A DNA stretch of 64,000 nucleotides from Sipunculus nudus (lineage: Eukaryota > Annelida > Sipuncula > Golfingiida > Sipunculidae), in the NCBI GenBank assembly GCA_026874595.1, contig JAPPUL010000069.1, forward strand, positions 498,001 through 562,000, in the 5' to 3' direction. The translations under genes and the position numbers were made by a program. Shown piece after piece: positions 1-9,153 of this stretch (its first letter is position 1; each line of letters starts with the position of its first letter). The notes under the pieces were generated by a model. The model worked only from the letters and a program-made list of their open reading frames with translations, had not been told where the DNA came from and searched no databases.

Positions 1-153
1 GGTGCACATAGGAATCCGAATGAAACAGCTAATAATATTAAAATGACTCTTTTAAAGCATTTAAAAGAACTAAAGAAACTGTCAGTCAAACGAATGCTTG
101 AAAAACGCTACTCGCGCAGAGTTGAGATAGGTGCATTCAAGAAAAAGAAATAA
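1..153 (+). CDS. accA: Acetyl-CoA carboxylase carboxyltransferase subunit alpha, C-terminal end (partial)
   Basis: The reading frame is open from the first base and ends in TAA at 151-153, giving the last 50 residues of a protein whose start lies outside the window. It begins with GAHRNP, continues with a Leu/Lys-rich helix ending in LKELKKLSVKRML, and then has EKRYSR. This matches the conserved C-terminus of AccA, in which a GGAHRDP-like turn precedes the final helix. AccA transfers carboxyl groups from biotin to acetyl-CoA in the first committed step of fatty-acid synthesis in the cytoplasm. It converges on the Mla-type ATPase with only 13 bases between the stop codons. The call rests on a short tail, so it is probable rather than certain. 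Confidence 0.8.
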   Translation, partial: GAHRNPNETANNIKMTLLKHLKELKKLSVKRMLEKRYSRRVEIGAFKKKK

Positions 154-166
154 GCCGTATAAGTCA

Positions 167-952
167 TTATTGCCCTAAAGATGAGGCATTTATAAAAGCT
201 CTTAGATGCTTATTTTTAGTATTCTTGATATAAGTCGCATCTCCGCAAACAGCAATATAGCCATCATGCAAGAAAGCAAATCTATTTGCAACATTAAAGC
301 CGCTTTGAAGATCATGAGTAACGACTAATGAAGCAAGGTTTAATTCCTTTTGCAAATCTAAAATAAGGTCATTTATAATGCCTACAACCAAAGGATCAAG
401 CCCGGTAGTAGGCTCATCGTAAAGCATAATCTTTGGATTCATGACAATTGCACGGGCTAAGGCTACTCTCTTTTGGATGCCCATACTAAGCTCACTAATC
501 ATATAATCTGCTACACTCTTATCAAGTCCAACCAAAGCCAGCTTCTCATCTACAATATAATTGAGCTTTTTAGGGGATAGCTTTTTTCTAATTAATGGAA
601 ATGTAATATTAGAGCCTACGTTAAGGGAATCAAACAAAGCTGAACCTTGAAATAAAATACCTATATCTTCTCGTATAGAAGCAGCACGACGCCCCGTTAA
701 AGCAAGTACATCAACTCCTGAAATAGTAATAGAACCGCTTGTGGGCCTTATAAGTCCTACTATACTTTTTAATAATACGCTCTTACCAGAACCACTTGCT
801 CCCAAAACAACCATCGTCTGCCCATGAAGCAATTCTAAATTAAGACGCTCATGTACGACCTTATCATTTAATATCGTTTTTAGATCTTCAACAATAATTG
901 CAGGTGACGCTTTGCCTTTGTCTTTATTTTGATCTTTATATGTCAAAATCAC
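167..952 (-). CDS. Mla-type ABC transporter ATP-binding protein
   Basis: A 261-residue cytoplasmic ABC ATPase. Walker A is GASGSGKS at residues 51-58, the signature is LSMGIQKR at about 155-162, and Walker B is IMLYDE at about 175-180 followed by PTTGLDP. The LSMG-x-x-KR signature and the overall length are typical of the MlaF/Ttg2A class that powers phospholipid transport between the inner and outer membranes. The start is a GTG whose GTGA overlaps the stop of the upstream sigma-factor gene, so translation is probably coupled. The partner permease (MlaE) and MCE protein (MlaD) are not in the window, so the substrate is inferred from the subfamily only. It ends 13 bases from the convergent accA. 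Confidence 0.85.
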   Translation of the reverse strand: MILTYKDQNKDKGKASPAIIVEDLKTILNDKVVHERLNLELLHGQTMVVLGASGSGKSVLLKSIVGLIRPTSGSITISGVDVLALTGRRAASIREDIGILFQGSALFDSLNVGSNITFPLIRKKLSPKKLNYIVDEKLALVGLDKSVADYMISELSMGIQKRVALARAIVMNPKIMLYDEPTTGLDPLVVGIINDLILDLQKELNLASLVVTHDLQSGFNVANRFAFLHDGYIAVCGDATYIKNTKNKHLRAFINASSLGQ

Positions 953-1494
953 TTAATATGCTTTCTTAAAAGCTTTCTACCACGATATAACCGAGACCTC
1001 ACTGTCCCAATAGGACATTCAAGCAACTTAGCTATATCATTATACGGATAACAATGAATATCAGCAAGAATAACAACATCTCTATATTTTTGAGGTATTA
1101 TATCTAGTGCCTTCTTAACTTCCATTTTAAAGATATTGCTTAAAATCGCCTTCTCAGGATCTCCATAGCTTATATTGCTTGGCACCTCGCATTTAATATC
1201 ACTTTCAAGATACAAATCTAAAGACTTTACCATATTATGCTTTCTATTTTGTTTATAACGATTAATAAAGGTATTACGCATAATTCGAAAAAGCCATGCC
1301 TTACAATCGGTCTGTGTTTTGAATTTGTGAAAGAAACGATATCCTCGCAGCAAAGTATCCTGCAAAAGATCATCAGCTTCATTAGAATCAACGGCAAGGT
1401 GCCTTGCAAGACTCCTTAGAGGAACAACATGCTGTAAACATTCTATTTCAAAATGAATTGAACTTTTCTTGCTATGAGAGGCAGAAGCTATCAT
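949..1494 (-). CDS. ECF-type RNA polymerase sigma factor
   Basis: A 181-residue sigma-70 family protein of the extracytoplasmic-function group. Region 2 is visible at about residues 28-95, with ADDLLQDTLLRGYRFF and the -10-recognition stretch DCKAWLFRIMRNTFINRYK. Region 4 at about 125-180 carries IPQKYRDVVILADIHCYPY and a helix-turn-helix ending IGTVRSRLYRGRKLL. It directs RNA polymerase to a small regulon. No anti-sigma factor gene is adjacent, which is unusual for this class. Instead the gene runs by a four-base overlap into the Mla-type ATPase, suggesting a link to envelope stress or lipid homeostasis; that link is inference. The first 25 residues are not conserved sigma sequence. Confidence 0.9.
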   Translation of the reverse strand: MIASASHSKKSSIHFEIECLQHVVPLRSLARHLAVDSNEADDLLQDTLLRGYRFFHKFKTQTDCKAWLFRIMRNTFINRYKQNRKHNMVKSLDLYLESDIKCEVPSNISYGDPEKAILSNIFKMEVKKALDIIPQKYRDVVILADIHCYPYNDIAKLLECPIGTVRSRLYRGRKLLRKHIK

Positions 1495-1629
1495 AATGGT
1501 TAAAATTTAAATAATTTAGTATGTATTGTCAATATAAATATAACTCGGCAAAAATAATTAGTATATTGAATTAGATTAGTATATTGCATTAAAGCTTTAA
1601 TCTTTAAAAAGTATAATTTGGCAAATATT

Positions 1630-2268
1630 ATGTTTACAGGAATAATAAGTGAGCTTGGGAAAGTAAAAGAGTGTGTTTATGCCAAACAGCAGGGTAAAAT
1701 ACTAAAAATAGCCTGCACAGATACGCTTTATGATATAAAGCTTGGAGACAGCGTTTCAATAAATGGTGTTTGTCAAAGTGTAATAGCATATACAAATAAA
1801 GACTTTTGTGTATACGCATCAAAGCACACATTATCGCTAACTAATTTAAAAGAGCTAAAAGTAAATGATTTTGTAAACCTGGAAAGGCCGCTGCGTCCCC
1901 AAGATCATATGGACGGACATATAGTTCAGGGCCATGTAGACGGGACAGGAGTCATAGAGGAGTTTTCACATCAAAGTGGCTATCTTTTAATATCAGCAAG
2001 TGCTAACATTCTAAAGTATATGGTAGAACAAGGGTCAGTGGCTGTAGATGGTATAAGCTTGACAATAAATCACTTGAAAGCCAAGCAGTTTGGCCTTAGT
2101 ATAATCCCAATATCACTTGAAAATACAAATCTAAAATTCCGCCGTGTAAAAGAAGTAGTTAACATAGAGGTAGATATATTTGCAAAATACATATCAAAAT
2201 TCTTGGAAAACAAAGAAACAGATAATAAGCTAACGCTTAAGACATTAGGTGAGAATGGTTTTATATAA
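1630..2268 (+). CDS. ribE: Riboflavin synthase, alpha chain
   Basis: A 212-residue riboflavin synthase, which dismutates two 6,7-dimethyl-8-ribityllumazines into riboflavin and the pyrimidinedione product. The N-terminus MFTGIISELG is the family hallmark, so I place the start at ATG 1630 rather than at the in-frame TTG 1618. Two lumazine-binding barrels follow: the first contains GDSVSINGVCQSV and the second, after the RPQDHMDGHIVQGHVDGTG linker, contains GSVAVDGISLTIN. The C-terminal tail after the second barrel is about 20 residues of unconserved sequence. No other rib genes are nearby and I do not recognise an FMN riboswitch in the 123 bases upstream, so it looks like a stand-alone gene. 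It is convergent with the glycosyltransferase gene. Confidence 0.93.
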   Translation: MFTGIISELGKVKECVYAKQQGKILKIACTDTLYDIKLGDSVSINGVCQSVIAYTNKDFCVYASKHTLSLTNLKELKVNDFVNLERPLRPQDHMDGHIVQGHVDGTGVIEEFSHQSGYLLISASANILKYMVEQGSVAVDGISLTINHLKAKQFGLSIIPISLENTNLKFRRVKEVVNIEVDIFAKYISKFLENKETDNKLTLKTLGENGFI

Positions 2269-2287
2269 ACGCTATAGGATTTAAGAT

Positions 2288-3619
2288 TTAAAGGAACGCC
2301 CTTCTTATTTTTTTAAAAAGCCCATAAAACAAGAGTGCATAAAATATGAAATACTCTATAATGAGTATGTAAATACTCTCATTCCATATGGTCTTATTTG
2401 AATCATAATAAGTAATAAGAATTTGGTAAGATAGAAAAGAAAAGCCACTAAGGATTATAAAAGCATTAGAAAGGTATGGGCTTTTATGGTATGAGAGTGT
2501 TATTAGAGGCAATAAGCTTATAAGATACCAAGGATATAAAACGGGGCTTAATATGGTTAAGGCGCCAATTGTAATAAACATTAAATGCGAAAGCTCAAAT
2601 GTTTTAGCTTTAAAAAGATAAAGCGTTGAAATTATAGTTATAAAGATAAGTCCTAAAACATACCTTGAATATTTAGTTATGTAGTCAAATATTTTAAACA
2701 AAGGGGAATTAAACTCCCAATAGATGGAATAATTTTTAAGGGCAAAGAATATATTGTCGTCGTAATAGGCTATATAAAATGCGACAATAATAAAGAAGTA
2801 TAGTAAGATACCTTTATAAATTTGTCTAAGCGGATGACGGATTAAATAAAGGGGTACAAATAAAAGAGCAAAATACTTAGTTAAAGTAAGGAGAGCCAAA
2901 GCGGCCAAAGAAAGATTATAATACTTTTTAGAATAAAGGAATATGGTAAGAAGGCTTAAGAAAGCCAAAATACTTTCGGTGTGAACGTTGTTATAAATTT
3001 CTATAAAGATTAAGGGACTAAAAGCATATATGGGAAGAAGAAAGATACTTGTGTTTTCAGTTTTAAGCAAAGCTATAAGAAGGGTAAGAGTAAAAAGCTC
3101 AAAAGCAACGACAATAATCTTGATACCGAATATAGAAGGGTTTAAGCTATACCCGAGATAAAAGAGTAGCTGAAGGAAGGGCCCATAAACAGTAGGGACA
3201 TGTTTATGGTTTATATTTTGATAAACTTCAAACTGTTTAAGATGTTCAATGGGAAAATCCTTTGGGGCATAAGAATAAGGATTAAAGCCATAATACTGCG
3301 TCATACCATCCCAAACGAAGCGATAAACATCATCTGATAGTATTGGAATGTGATAAAAGTCATATATTAAAAAGAGTGTTCTTAAAGCCAGTGCACTAAA
3401 TACAATTAGAAAATACAAGAGCTTTTTATTTTGTATTAAACTGTTTTTCTTAAAAAGATTTAGTCTTAAAACGATTGCATAATAGATTAAAAATGTGCTT
3501 ATAAAAGCAAAAAATATGTAATAAGCGTTTTGTGCTAGTAGGTTTAAGGAATATACATTAGCAATAGATTGAACCAAAACAAAAAAAGAGAAGAAGAGGA
3601 TAGCACTAAGAAAATACAT
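2288..3619 (-). CDS. Multi-spanning GT-C glycosyltransferase (GT87/mannosyltransferase-like)
   Basis: A 443-residue integral membrane protein with about ten hydrophobic segments. The first periplasmic loop, at about residues 90-125, contains ILSDDVYRFVWDGM and then GFNPYSYAPKDFP. An acidic pair in this loop together with RFVWDG and NPY is characteristic of polyprenyl-phosphate-mannose-dependent GT-C enzymes (DUF2029/GT87-like). Such enzymes move a sugar from a lipid-linked donor to an envelope acceptor on the outer face of the cytoplasmic membrane. Donor and acceptor are unknown here. The gene stands alone on the minus strand between ribE and the HU gene and has a CCTCC-complementary GGAGGA just upstream of its ATG. 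Family assignment is by motif; specificity cannot be read. Confidence 0.7.
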   Translation of the reverse strand: MYFLSAILFFSFFVLVQSIANVYSLNLLAQNAYYIFFAFISTFLIYYAIVLRLNLFKKNSLIQNKKLLYFLIVFSALALRTLFLIYDFYHIPILSDDVYRFVWDGMTQYYGFNPYSYAPKDFPIEHLKQFEVYQNINHKHVPTVYGPFLQLLFYLGYSLNPSIFGIKIIVVAFELFTLTLLIALLKTENTSIFLLPIYAFSPLIFIEIYNNVHTESILAFLSLLTIFLYSKKYYNLSLAALALLTLTKYFALLFVPLYLIRHPLRQIYKGILLYFFIIVAFYIAYYDDNIFFALKNYSIYWEFNSPLFKIFDYITKYSRYVLGLIFITIISTLYLFKAKTFELSHLMFITIGALTILSPVLYPWYLISLLPLITLSYHKSPYLSNAFIILSGFSFLSYQILITYYDSNKTIWNESIYILIIEYFIFYALLFYGLFKKIRRAFL

Positions 3620-3645
3620 AATCCTCCTTATCGTATATGAAGAAG

Positions 3646-3930
3646 CTATTTGACAGTTAATTTCTTAATCATTTTCAATTCTTTACCTGGTTGAAAATAA
3701 GGAACTTTGTGTTCAGGGACAATAAGTCTTTGATTAGTTTTAAGGTTACGGGCAGTACGTTGTTTTCTAGTTCTAAGGCCGAAAGTGCCAAAGCCACGAA
3801 AATAAACGGTCTTACCCTGCATGATATTACTTTTCAAAGTCTTAAACAAAAGTAAAAGCATTTCATCAGCCTCTTTTCTTGAAAGGCCCGTACCGGAACA
3901 TATCTCTTGAACAATATCTGAACGAGTCAT
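3646..3930 (-). CDS. HU/IHF-family nucleoid DNA-binding protein
   Basis: A 94-residue HU/IHF-fold protein. The N-terminal helices (TRSDIVQEICSGTGLSRKEADEM) lead into the core GKTVYFRGFGTFGLRTRKQRTARN. The beta-arm follows with the DNA-intercalating proline region, here LIVPEHKVPYFQPGKELK. These proteins bend and compact DNA in the cytoplasm. The IHF-like arm motif RTARNLKT and the slightly longer tail make it either an HU or an IHF subunit homologue; I cannot separate these. The gene lies 26 bases downstream of the glycosyltransferase start on the same strand and may be co-transcribed with it. A strong GGGGG lies about ten bases upstream of its ATG. An inverted repeat lies at 3974-4003. Confidence 0.92.
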   Translation of the reverse strand: MTRSDIVQEICSGTGLSRKEADEMLLLLFKTLKSNIMQGKTVYFRGFGTFGLRTRKQRTARNLKTNQRLIVPEHKVPYFQPGKELKMIKKLTVK

Positions 3931-4251
3931 TCTAAATACCCCCTCTAAATATTAGAATAAAGTTTTGTTTAACTTGTAAGCACAAAAATTGTAAACCTTA
4001 CAAACTCCCAAATTACATTTTAAAATAAGCACTCCTAAAATTAGGCATAGCGTATACTATCTATTAACCCGTCAAAGCCAATATCAAAATAAAAAAGGGA
4101 CAAAGTATGTGCAAGGCAATGATAGATATTGCAATTTAGCAATGAATTAAGGATATAAAAAAATAGTTGATAAGGGCAGTATAAAATGATACTATTTGAG
4201 CAATATGAAAGTTTATTAAAGAAAGCATTACAAGATAACGGGGCAAAAGAT
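3931..4251. other. Intergenic region between HU gene and EF-G-like gene
   Basis: About 320 bases of AT-rich, divergent upstream DNA. It should hold the promoters of both the HU gene (minus) and the EF-G-like gene (plus). A seven-base inverted repeat, TTGTAAG at 3974-3980 and CTTACAA at 3997-4003, lies about 45 bases upstream of the HU start and could be an operator. I see no RNA gene or convincing small ORF. Confidence 0.4.
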
Positions 4252-6342
4252 ATGATAAAGGAGTACACACCGGAGAATATAAGAAATATAAGTATAATAG
4301 GACATGGTGGAGTTGGAAAAACAACATTAATAGAACACGCATTATACATATCTAAAGCAATAGAGGACATGGGGACAATTGAGGAAGGAACAACGGTCTC
4401 AGACTTTGAAGAAGAGGAGATAACTCACAAATTGTCAGTTCACAATTCCTTAAGTTATACAAAGTATCTAGATACGAAACTAAATTTGATAGACACGCCA
4501 GGCATGCCAGATTTTGTAGGAGAGGTGCGAGCAGCGCTTCGAGTAAGTGAGGGGGCATTGGTTGTGGTAGATAGCGTTGAGGGGATGCAGATGGGGACCA
4601 AAAAGATATGGCAATATGCGGATGAATATCAGGTTCCGCGAATAATATTTGTAAATAAGCTAGATAAAGAAGATAGTGTATTTGATAAACTGCTTGAGAA
4701 GCTAAGGAGCCAGCTTGAATTTAAAATAGTTCCGATAGAGCTGCCTATAGGGGAAGGAGAAGGTTTTAAAGGAATAATAGATTTGGTGAGCATGAAGGCA
4801 CTTTATCCTAATGAGAGTGGGAGTGGGGTTAATATAAAAGACATACCTGAATCTGATATAAAGCGTGCAAAGAAATATAGAGAAGAGCTTGGGGACATTG
4901 TAGCAGATATAGATGAGAAGTTAGTTAACAAGGTATTAAGCGGCGAGGCATTAACCAACGAAGAAATATTACAAGGGATAATGGAATTAACTCAAAGTTT
5001 TAAGATAGTGCCATTGATATGCGGTTCTGCAAAGGAATCGATAGGAATACTAACCTTACTAAAGATGATGGTAAGATTCTTGCCATCGCCAATATTTGTG
5101 GGAGAAACAATAGGCTACAACCCAAAAGACATGAATGAGTTAGTAGCAAGAGAACCTTTAATTGACGGGCCGCTTGCTGCTTTTGTATATAAAACACGTA
5201 TAGACCAGTATTCAGGGAAGTTCAGTTACTTTAGAATGCGTTCGGGAACTCTTAAAAAAGATGATGTTATTTTAAACCCGCGTACAGGTGAAAAAGAAAA
5301 GATTTTGCATATATACAGTATAATGGGAAACAAGCAAATAGAAGTACCTAAGATAATAGCAGGCGACATGGGAGCTATCGGTAAACTTGATAATATTCAA
5401 ACAGGAGACACTTTGTCTGATTTGCAAGACACAATAATGCTCCCTCCGTTAAAATTACCAAGTCCAATATATTTCAAATCAGTACAATCTGATAACAAAG
5501 CTAATACAGAAAAGATGATAACTACATTCAATAGACTAGAAGAAGAGGACCCGACATTTAAAGTTCAATATGATGAGCAAACAAAGGAAACGATAATAGG
5601 CGGGATGGGAGAAACTCAAGTTAAAATATTAATTAATAAAGTAGAAAAGAAAAACAATTTAGAGGTCAAGATAAACGAACCACAAATAGCATACAAAGAG
5701 ACAATAAAAGCTAAAGCAGAATCTAAATACAAGCATAAGAAACAAACTGGTGGGCATGGGCAATATGGTGAAGTATATTTACGTCTTGAACCTTTGGGAG
5801 ATGGTAAACACTTTGAATTTATAAATAATATAGTTGGAGGTGCAATTCCAAAGAATTATATACCTGGTGTAGAAAAAGGCATTTTAGAGGCTATGGCTCA
5901 CGGTATACTTGCTTCATATCCTGTGACAGGAGTAAAGGTAACGCTTTATGATGGAACATTTCATTCTGTAGACTCATCTGAACTTGCCTTTAAAGTAGCA
6001 GGTTTTCATGCTATGAAACTTGCATTAGAAAATGCAAGGCCTATTTTGCTTGAACCAATCGCTAACTTAGAGATAGATACGTCAGAAGAGCTTGTTGGGA
6101 CTATCATGGGAGATATTCAAGGACGACGGGGGAAAATAATTAAAATAGATACTAACAAAAAAGAACATCAGATGATAAACGCTAAGGTTCCATATGTCGA
6201 ACTTGCTAATTATGCTACCGAATTTAGATCTTTAACCAAAGACCAAGCTACCTTTTCAATAACTCCTTCTCATTATGAACCTCTTGTTGGAAAGCTTGCT
6301 GAGCAAATTATAAATACTAAAAACTTGAGTGTAGAAACATAA
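4252..6342 (+). CDS. EF-G-like translational GTPase (second-type elongation factor G)
   Basis: About 696 residues with the five-domain EF-G layout. The GTPase domain has the P-loop GHGGVGKT, the switch II sequence DTPGMPDF, NKLDKED for guanine recognition and GSAKES as G5. Domain II follows, then the tail containing HKKQTGGHGQYGEV and GVEKGILEAMAHG. This is the EF-G-like branch: the P-loop has GHGGVGKT where true EF-G has AHIDAGKT, and the switch II histidine that activates GTP hydrolysis is replaced by Met. Family members usually start with a short tail before NIRN, so I choose ATG 4252 (GGGG eight bases upstream) over the in-frame ATG 4186. It probably works on ribosomes in recycling or a specialised step, but its exact role is not known. 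Confidence 0.85.
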   Translation: MIKEYTPENIRNISIIGHGGVGKTTLIEHALYISKAIEDMGTIEEGTTVSDFEEEEITHKLSVHNSLSYTKYLDTKLNLIDTPGMPDFVGEVRAALRVSEGALVVVDSVEGMQMGTKKIWQYADEYQVPRIIFVNKLDKEDSVFDKLLEKLRSQLEFKIVPIELPIGEGEGFKGIIDLVSMKALYPNESGSGVNIKDIPESDIKRAKKYREELGDIVADIDEKLVNKVLSGEALTNEEILQGIMELTQSFKIVPLICGSAKESIGILTLLKMMVRFLPSPIFVGETIGYNPKDMNELVAREPLIDGPLAAFVYKTRIDQYSGKFSYFRMRSGTLKKDDVILNPRTGEKEKILHIYSIMGNKQIEVPKIIAGDMGAIGKLDNIQTGDTLSDLQDTIMLPPLKLPSPIYFKSVQSDNKANTEKMITTFNRLEEEDPTFKVQYDEQTKETIIGGMGETQVKILINKVEKKNNLEVKINEPQIAYKETIKAKAESKYKHKKQTGGHGQYGEVYLRLEPLGDGKHFEFINNIVGGAIPKNYIPGVEKGILEAMAHGILASYPVTGVKVTLYDGTFHSVDSSELAFKVAGFHAMKLALENARPILLEPIANLEIDTSEELVGTIMGDIQGRRGKIIKIDTNKKEHQMINAKVPYVELANYATEFRSLTKDQATFSITPSHYEPLVGKLAEQIINTKNLSVET

Positions 6343-6361
6343 TAAAAACCTTTTAACACTT

Positions 6362-9073
6362 TTAGTTATTCTTGCTCTCTACTACCGATATCACATATTT
6401 ATCTGTAAAATATTTGTTGGCTACTCGCTTTATGTCTTCTTTTGTTACGCTTTGTAGTTTCTTTAAAAGTTCATTATGAAAATTATACCCAAACCCAAGC
6501 TGTTCATTTAACGCTGCCGTTCTTAATTGCCCATCAAGTGTCTCAAGCCCCTTTGTTATACGACCTATTGCACTGTTTTTTGCAAGCTCAAGCTCTTCGT
6601 TACTAATACCATTCTCTCGTACGCTCTTTATATTTCTAAACATACCCGAAATTGCACGCTCCTTTTTATCCGGCTCTGTCCCTATGTAAAATACAAATAC
6701 TCCATAATCCTTCTTGGATTGATAAAAGCCGCCTGTTGCATAAGCAAGGCCTTCTTGTCCTCGTAAATCTACAAATAATCGACTGCCTATCCCTGAAAAT
6801 ATGTGTCCCAGCAAGCTAAGTGCATAGGAATCAATATCTTTATAGCTTGGGCAATCGTACATTATCTTTACTATTGACTGCTTCCTTTTCTCTTTTACGT
6901 AATATGTCTCTTTTTTGTTCTTAGAAATCGCTTCAGGCTTTAATACATTGTCTTTAAAAGTCCCTTCTCTTCTTAAAAAGTTATACTTACTCTCTTTTCC
7001 ACCAGAGAATAACTTTATAAGCTTTTCTTCATCTATATCTCCAAATATCGATAAGACTAGGTTATTGGGCCTTATAAGTTCCTCATACAATCTCTTTAAG
7101 CTGCTTCCCTTTATTTTCTTTATACTCTCCGTAGTCCCCAAACCATCATAGCCATAGGACCTATCCTTATAACGTACCTTTCTTAGGTGATAGCGACTTG
7201 CTCGCCATATATCGTCATCCCTTGTCCCTATATCGTATAAGATGTCTTTACGCTCTTTTTCTACCTCTTCTTTACTAAAACTTGCATTAGATAAAATATC
7301 TAGTAAAAGCTCAAATATCTCATCACTATAGCCTTTTAAAAAACTCCCGCTTATATACGATAAGGAATCGCTACTTGAGGCGCTTATATGACCTCCTGTG
7401 TCCTCTACTAGCTTCGCTATCTCTAGTGCGCTTTTTGTCTTTGTTCCTTTTAGGATTGTGCTATATAGAAAATTATATATACCTTGGCTCTCTTTTGTCT
7501 CATTTAAATACCCTCCCGCAAATACTGCACCAAATGATACCATTGGAATACTACTATCTTTCTTTAATAAAAGCTTTATCCCATTTTGTAAATCTATACT
7601 CTTTATCTGCCCTCTCCCTTCTCTATCCTTCTTTACCCCCTCACTTACCTTTTCTCTACTCCCTATCGGGGCAAGAATTACTACGTTTTCACGTTCCTTT
7701 CGCAAATACTCCCTTGCCACCCGTACTACATCTTCTGCTTTTACCTCCTGAACCTTTTCTACGTACCTTTTATAATAATTTATATCTCCTAGAAATTCTC
7801 CAAGCCCAAGACTTGATGCATAGCCTCCCAATGTCTGCATCCGCTTTATATAACTAAGTAATACCCCTTGCTTGGCTCGCTTAAGCTCTTCTTTTCCTAC
7901 TCCTTGCTTTACCCTTTCTATCTCTTCTCTTATCGCTTGTTCGCTCTTTTGTAAATCCTTATAGCTAAGTTCACTATGAATACTAAATATCCCCTTATAT
8001 GATGGCGTCCACGACGAGGCGTATATCTCCTTCACTAAACCTTTTGTATCTTTTACTCCTGTGTATAATCTTGACGTCTTGCCTCCCCCAAGTATTATCT
8101 CAAGTACATCAAGTGCATATACATCTTCGTCTAATGCATCTACGCTCGGATAGGCCATCACCATATTCGTCGTTGTTATCCCTGTTTCTCTATAAGTTTT
8201 TCGGGCTGCCTTTTGTTTCGGCTCCCTTGGAATATACAAGGACGGTAACTTCTTTCGCTTAAATGTTTTAAACTCCTTTCTAACACCTTCTTGGGCTTCT
8301 TGTAAATCAAAATCTCCCACTATTACCAATATCATATTATTTGGGGTGTACATTGTACTATAGTAGTCTAATATATCTTGCTTTTTAAGACCCTTAAATA
8401 AAGGCCTGTAGCCTATAACCGGATATCTATAATGATGCTTCTTATATACCGTCTCCATTAGTGTTTTCCATAATATCCGCCTGGGATTGTCATCTCCCAT
8501 GTTTATCTCTTTTAATATCACCTCCTTTTCTATCTTTAAATCCTCATCATCAAACAAAGAGCCCATTATCATCTCAGATAGCGCTTCTAAGGCTTTGTCA
8601 AAATACTTCTTCCTTACCGTGAAATGATATACCGTCCGGTCATATGTTGTATACGCATTCGCATCTGAACCTCCCATCGAGCGTATCGCATTGTAATATC
8701 CTTCCTTGCCCTTGAATAGCTTAGTCCGCTTGCCAAGCATATGTTCAAAATAATGTGATAAGCCTGTTCCCATATTCTCTCCTTCTGTTATCGAACCTGC
8801 TCGAACCCACATCTGCATCGATACCATCGGGATGTTACGCTTTTGTTTAAGTATAACCACAAGCCCATTGTCAAGTACAAGCCGCCTTGTCCCTTCTTCA
8901 TTTTCTAAACTATATAATGTATCATCTGCTTTTGAAGCTGCCTCACTCTTTGCATTTGCAGCTACTACTCTCTTATTCACTTTTGTCCCTTCTTCCATAA
9001 TATTACTATATCCTCTGTCATAAAGTATTGTCATTAGTAAGCTCATTATAATTGCAAGCCTTATATAACCCAT
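6362..9073 (-). CDS. M16-family zinc metallopeptidase with two fused M16 units, exported
   Basis: A 903-residue protein with a hydrophobic N-terminal segment (about residues 4-18) that reads as a signal peptide or anchor. Residues about 65-470 form the first M16 unit. It has the inverted zinc motif HYFEH at 107-111 and downstream acidic residues in KEVILKEI for the third ligand, so it should be catalytically competent. Residues about 490-900 form a second M16 unit that begins ESQGIYNFLYSTILKGT and lacks HxxEH, as is usual for the inactive half. The closed clamshell would degrade peptides in the periplasm. An RLFVDLRGQEGLAYA stretch near residue 770 matches the substrate-binding R/Y region of the family. 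The gene is convergent with the EF-G-like gene, 19 bases apart. The coding strand is notably purine-rich. Confidence 0.9.
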   Translation of the reverse strand: MGYIRLAIIMSLLMTILYDRGYSNIMEEGTKVNKRVVAANAKSEAASKADDTLYSLENEEGTRRLVLDNGLVVILKQKRNIPMVSMQMWVRAGSITEGENMGTGLSHYFEHMLGKRTKLFKGKEGYYNAIRSMGGSDANAYTTYDRTVYHFTVRKKYFDKALEALSEMIMGSLFDDEDLKIEKEVILKEINMGDDNPRRILWKTLMETVYKKHHYRYPVIGYRPLFKGLKKQDILDYYSTMYTPNNMILVIVGDFDLQEAQEGVRKEFKTFKRKKLPSLYIPREPKQKAARKTYRETGITTTNMVMAYPSVDALDEDVYALDVLEIILGGGKTSRLYTGVKDTKGLVKEIYASSWTPSYKGIFSIHSELSYKDLQKSEQAIREEIERVKQGVGKEELKRAKQGVLLSYIKRMQTLGGYASSLGLGEFLGDINYYKRYVEKVQEVKAEDVVRVAREYLRKERENVVILAPIGSREKVSEGVKKDREGRGQIKSIDLQNGIKLLLKKDSSIPMVSFGAVFAGGYLNETKESQGIYNFLYSTILKGTKTKSALEIAKLVEDTGGHISASSSDSLSYISGSFLKGYSDEIFELLLDILSNASFSKEEVEKERKDILYDIGTRDDDIWRASRYHLRKVRYKDRSYGYDGLGTTESIKKIKGSSLKRLYEELIRPNNLVLSIFGDIDEEKLIKLFSGGKESKYNFLRREGTFKDNVLKPEAISKNKKETYYVKEKRKQSIVKIMYDCPSYKDIDSYALSLLGHIFSGIGSRLFVDLRGQEGLAYATGGFYQSKKDYGVFVFYIGTEPDKKERAISGMFRNIKSVRENGISNEELELAKNSAIGRITKGLETLDGQLRTAALNEQLGFGYNFHNELLKKLQSVTKEDIKRVANKYFTDKYVISVVESKNN

Positions 9074-9153
9074 AATCTATCTCCTATATATTTTATTAAA
9101 ATAACCCTAGTATAATAAATTTTAACTGCTACGTAAATGCTTATGACATAATA

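Noticed and set aside
1495-1629. FMN riboswitch upstream of riboflavin synthase
   Set aside because: The leader is too short and AT-rich; none of the conserved RFN-element helices can be seen.
3974-4003. Inverted repeat TTGTAAG...CTTACAA upstream of the HU gene as a defined operator
   Set aside because: Seven-base arms with 16 bases between are not rare in AT-rich DNA. I mention it only in the intergenic description.
7375-7857. 160-residue open frame antisense to the M16 peptidase gene
   Set aside because: Leu/Pro-rich shadow caused by the strongly purine-rich coding strand. Several more such frames lie over glgA, ftsY and the caspase genes.
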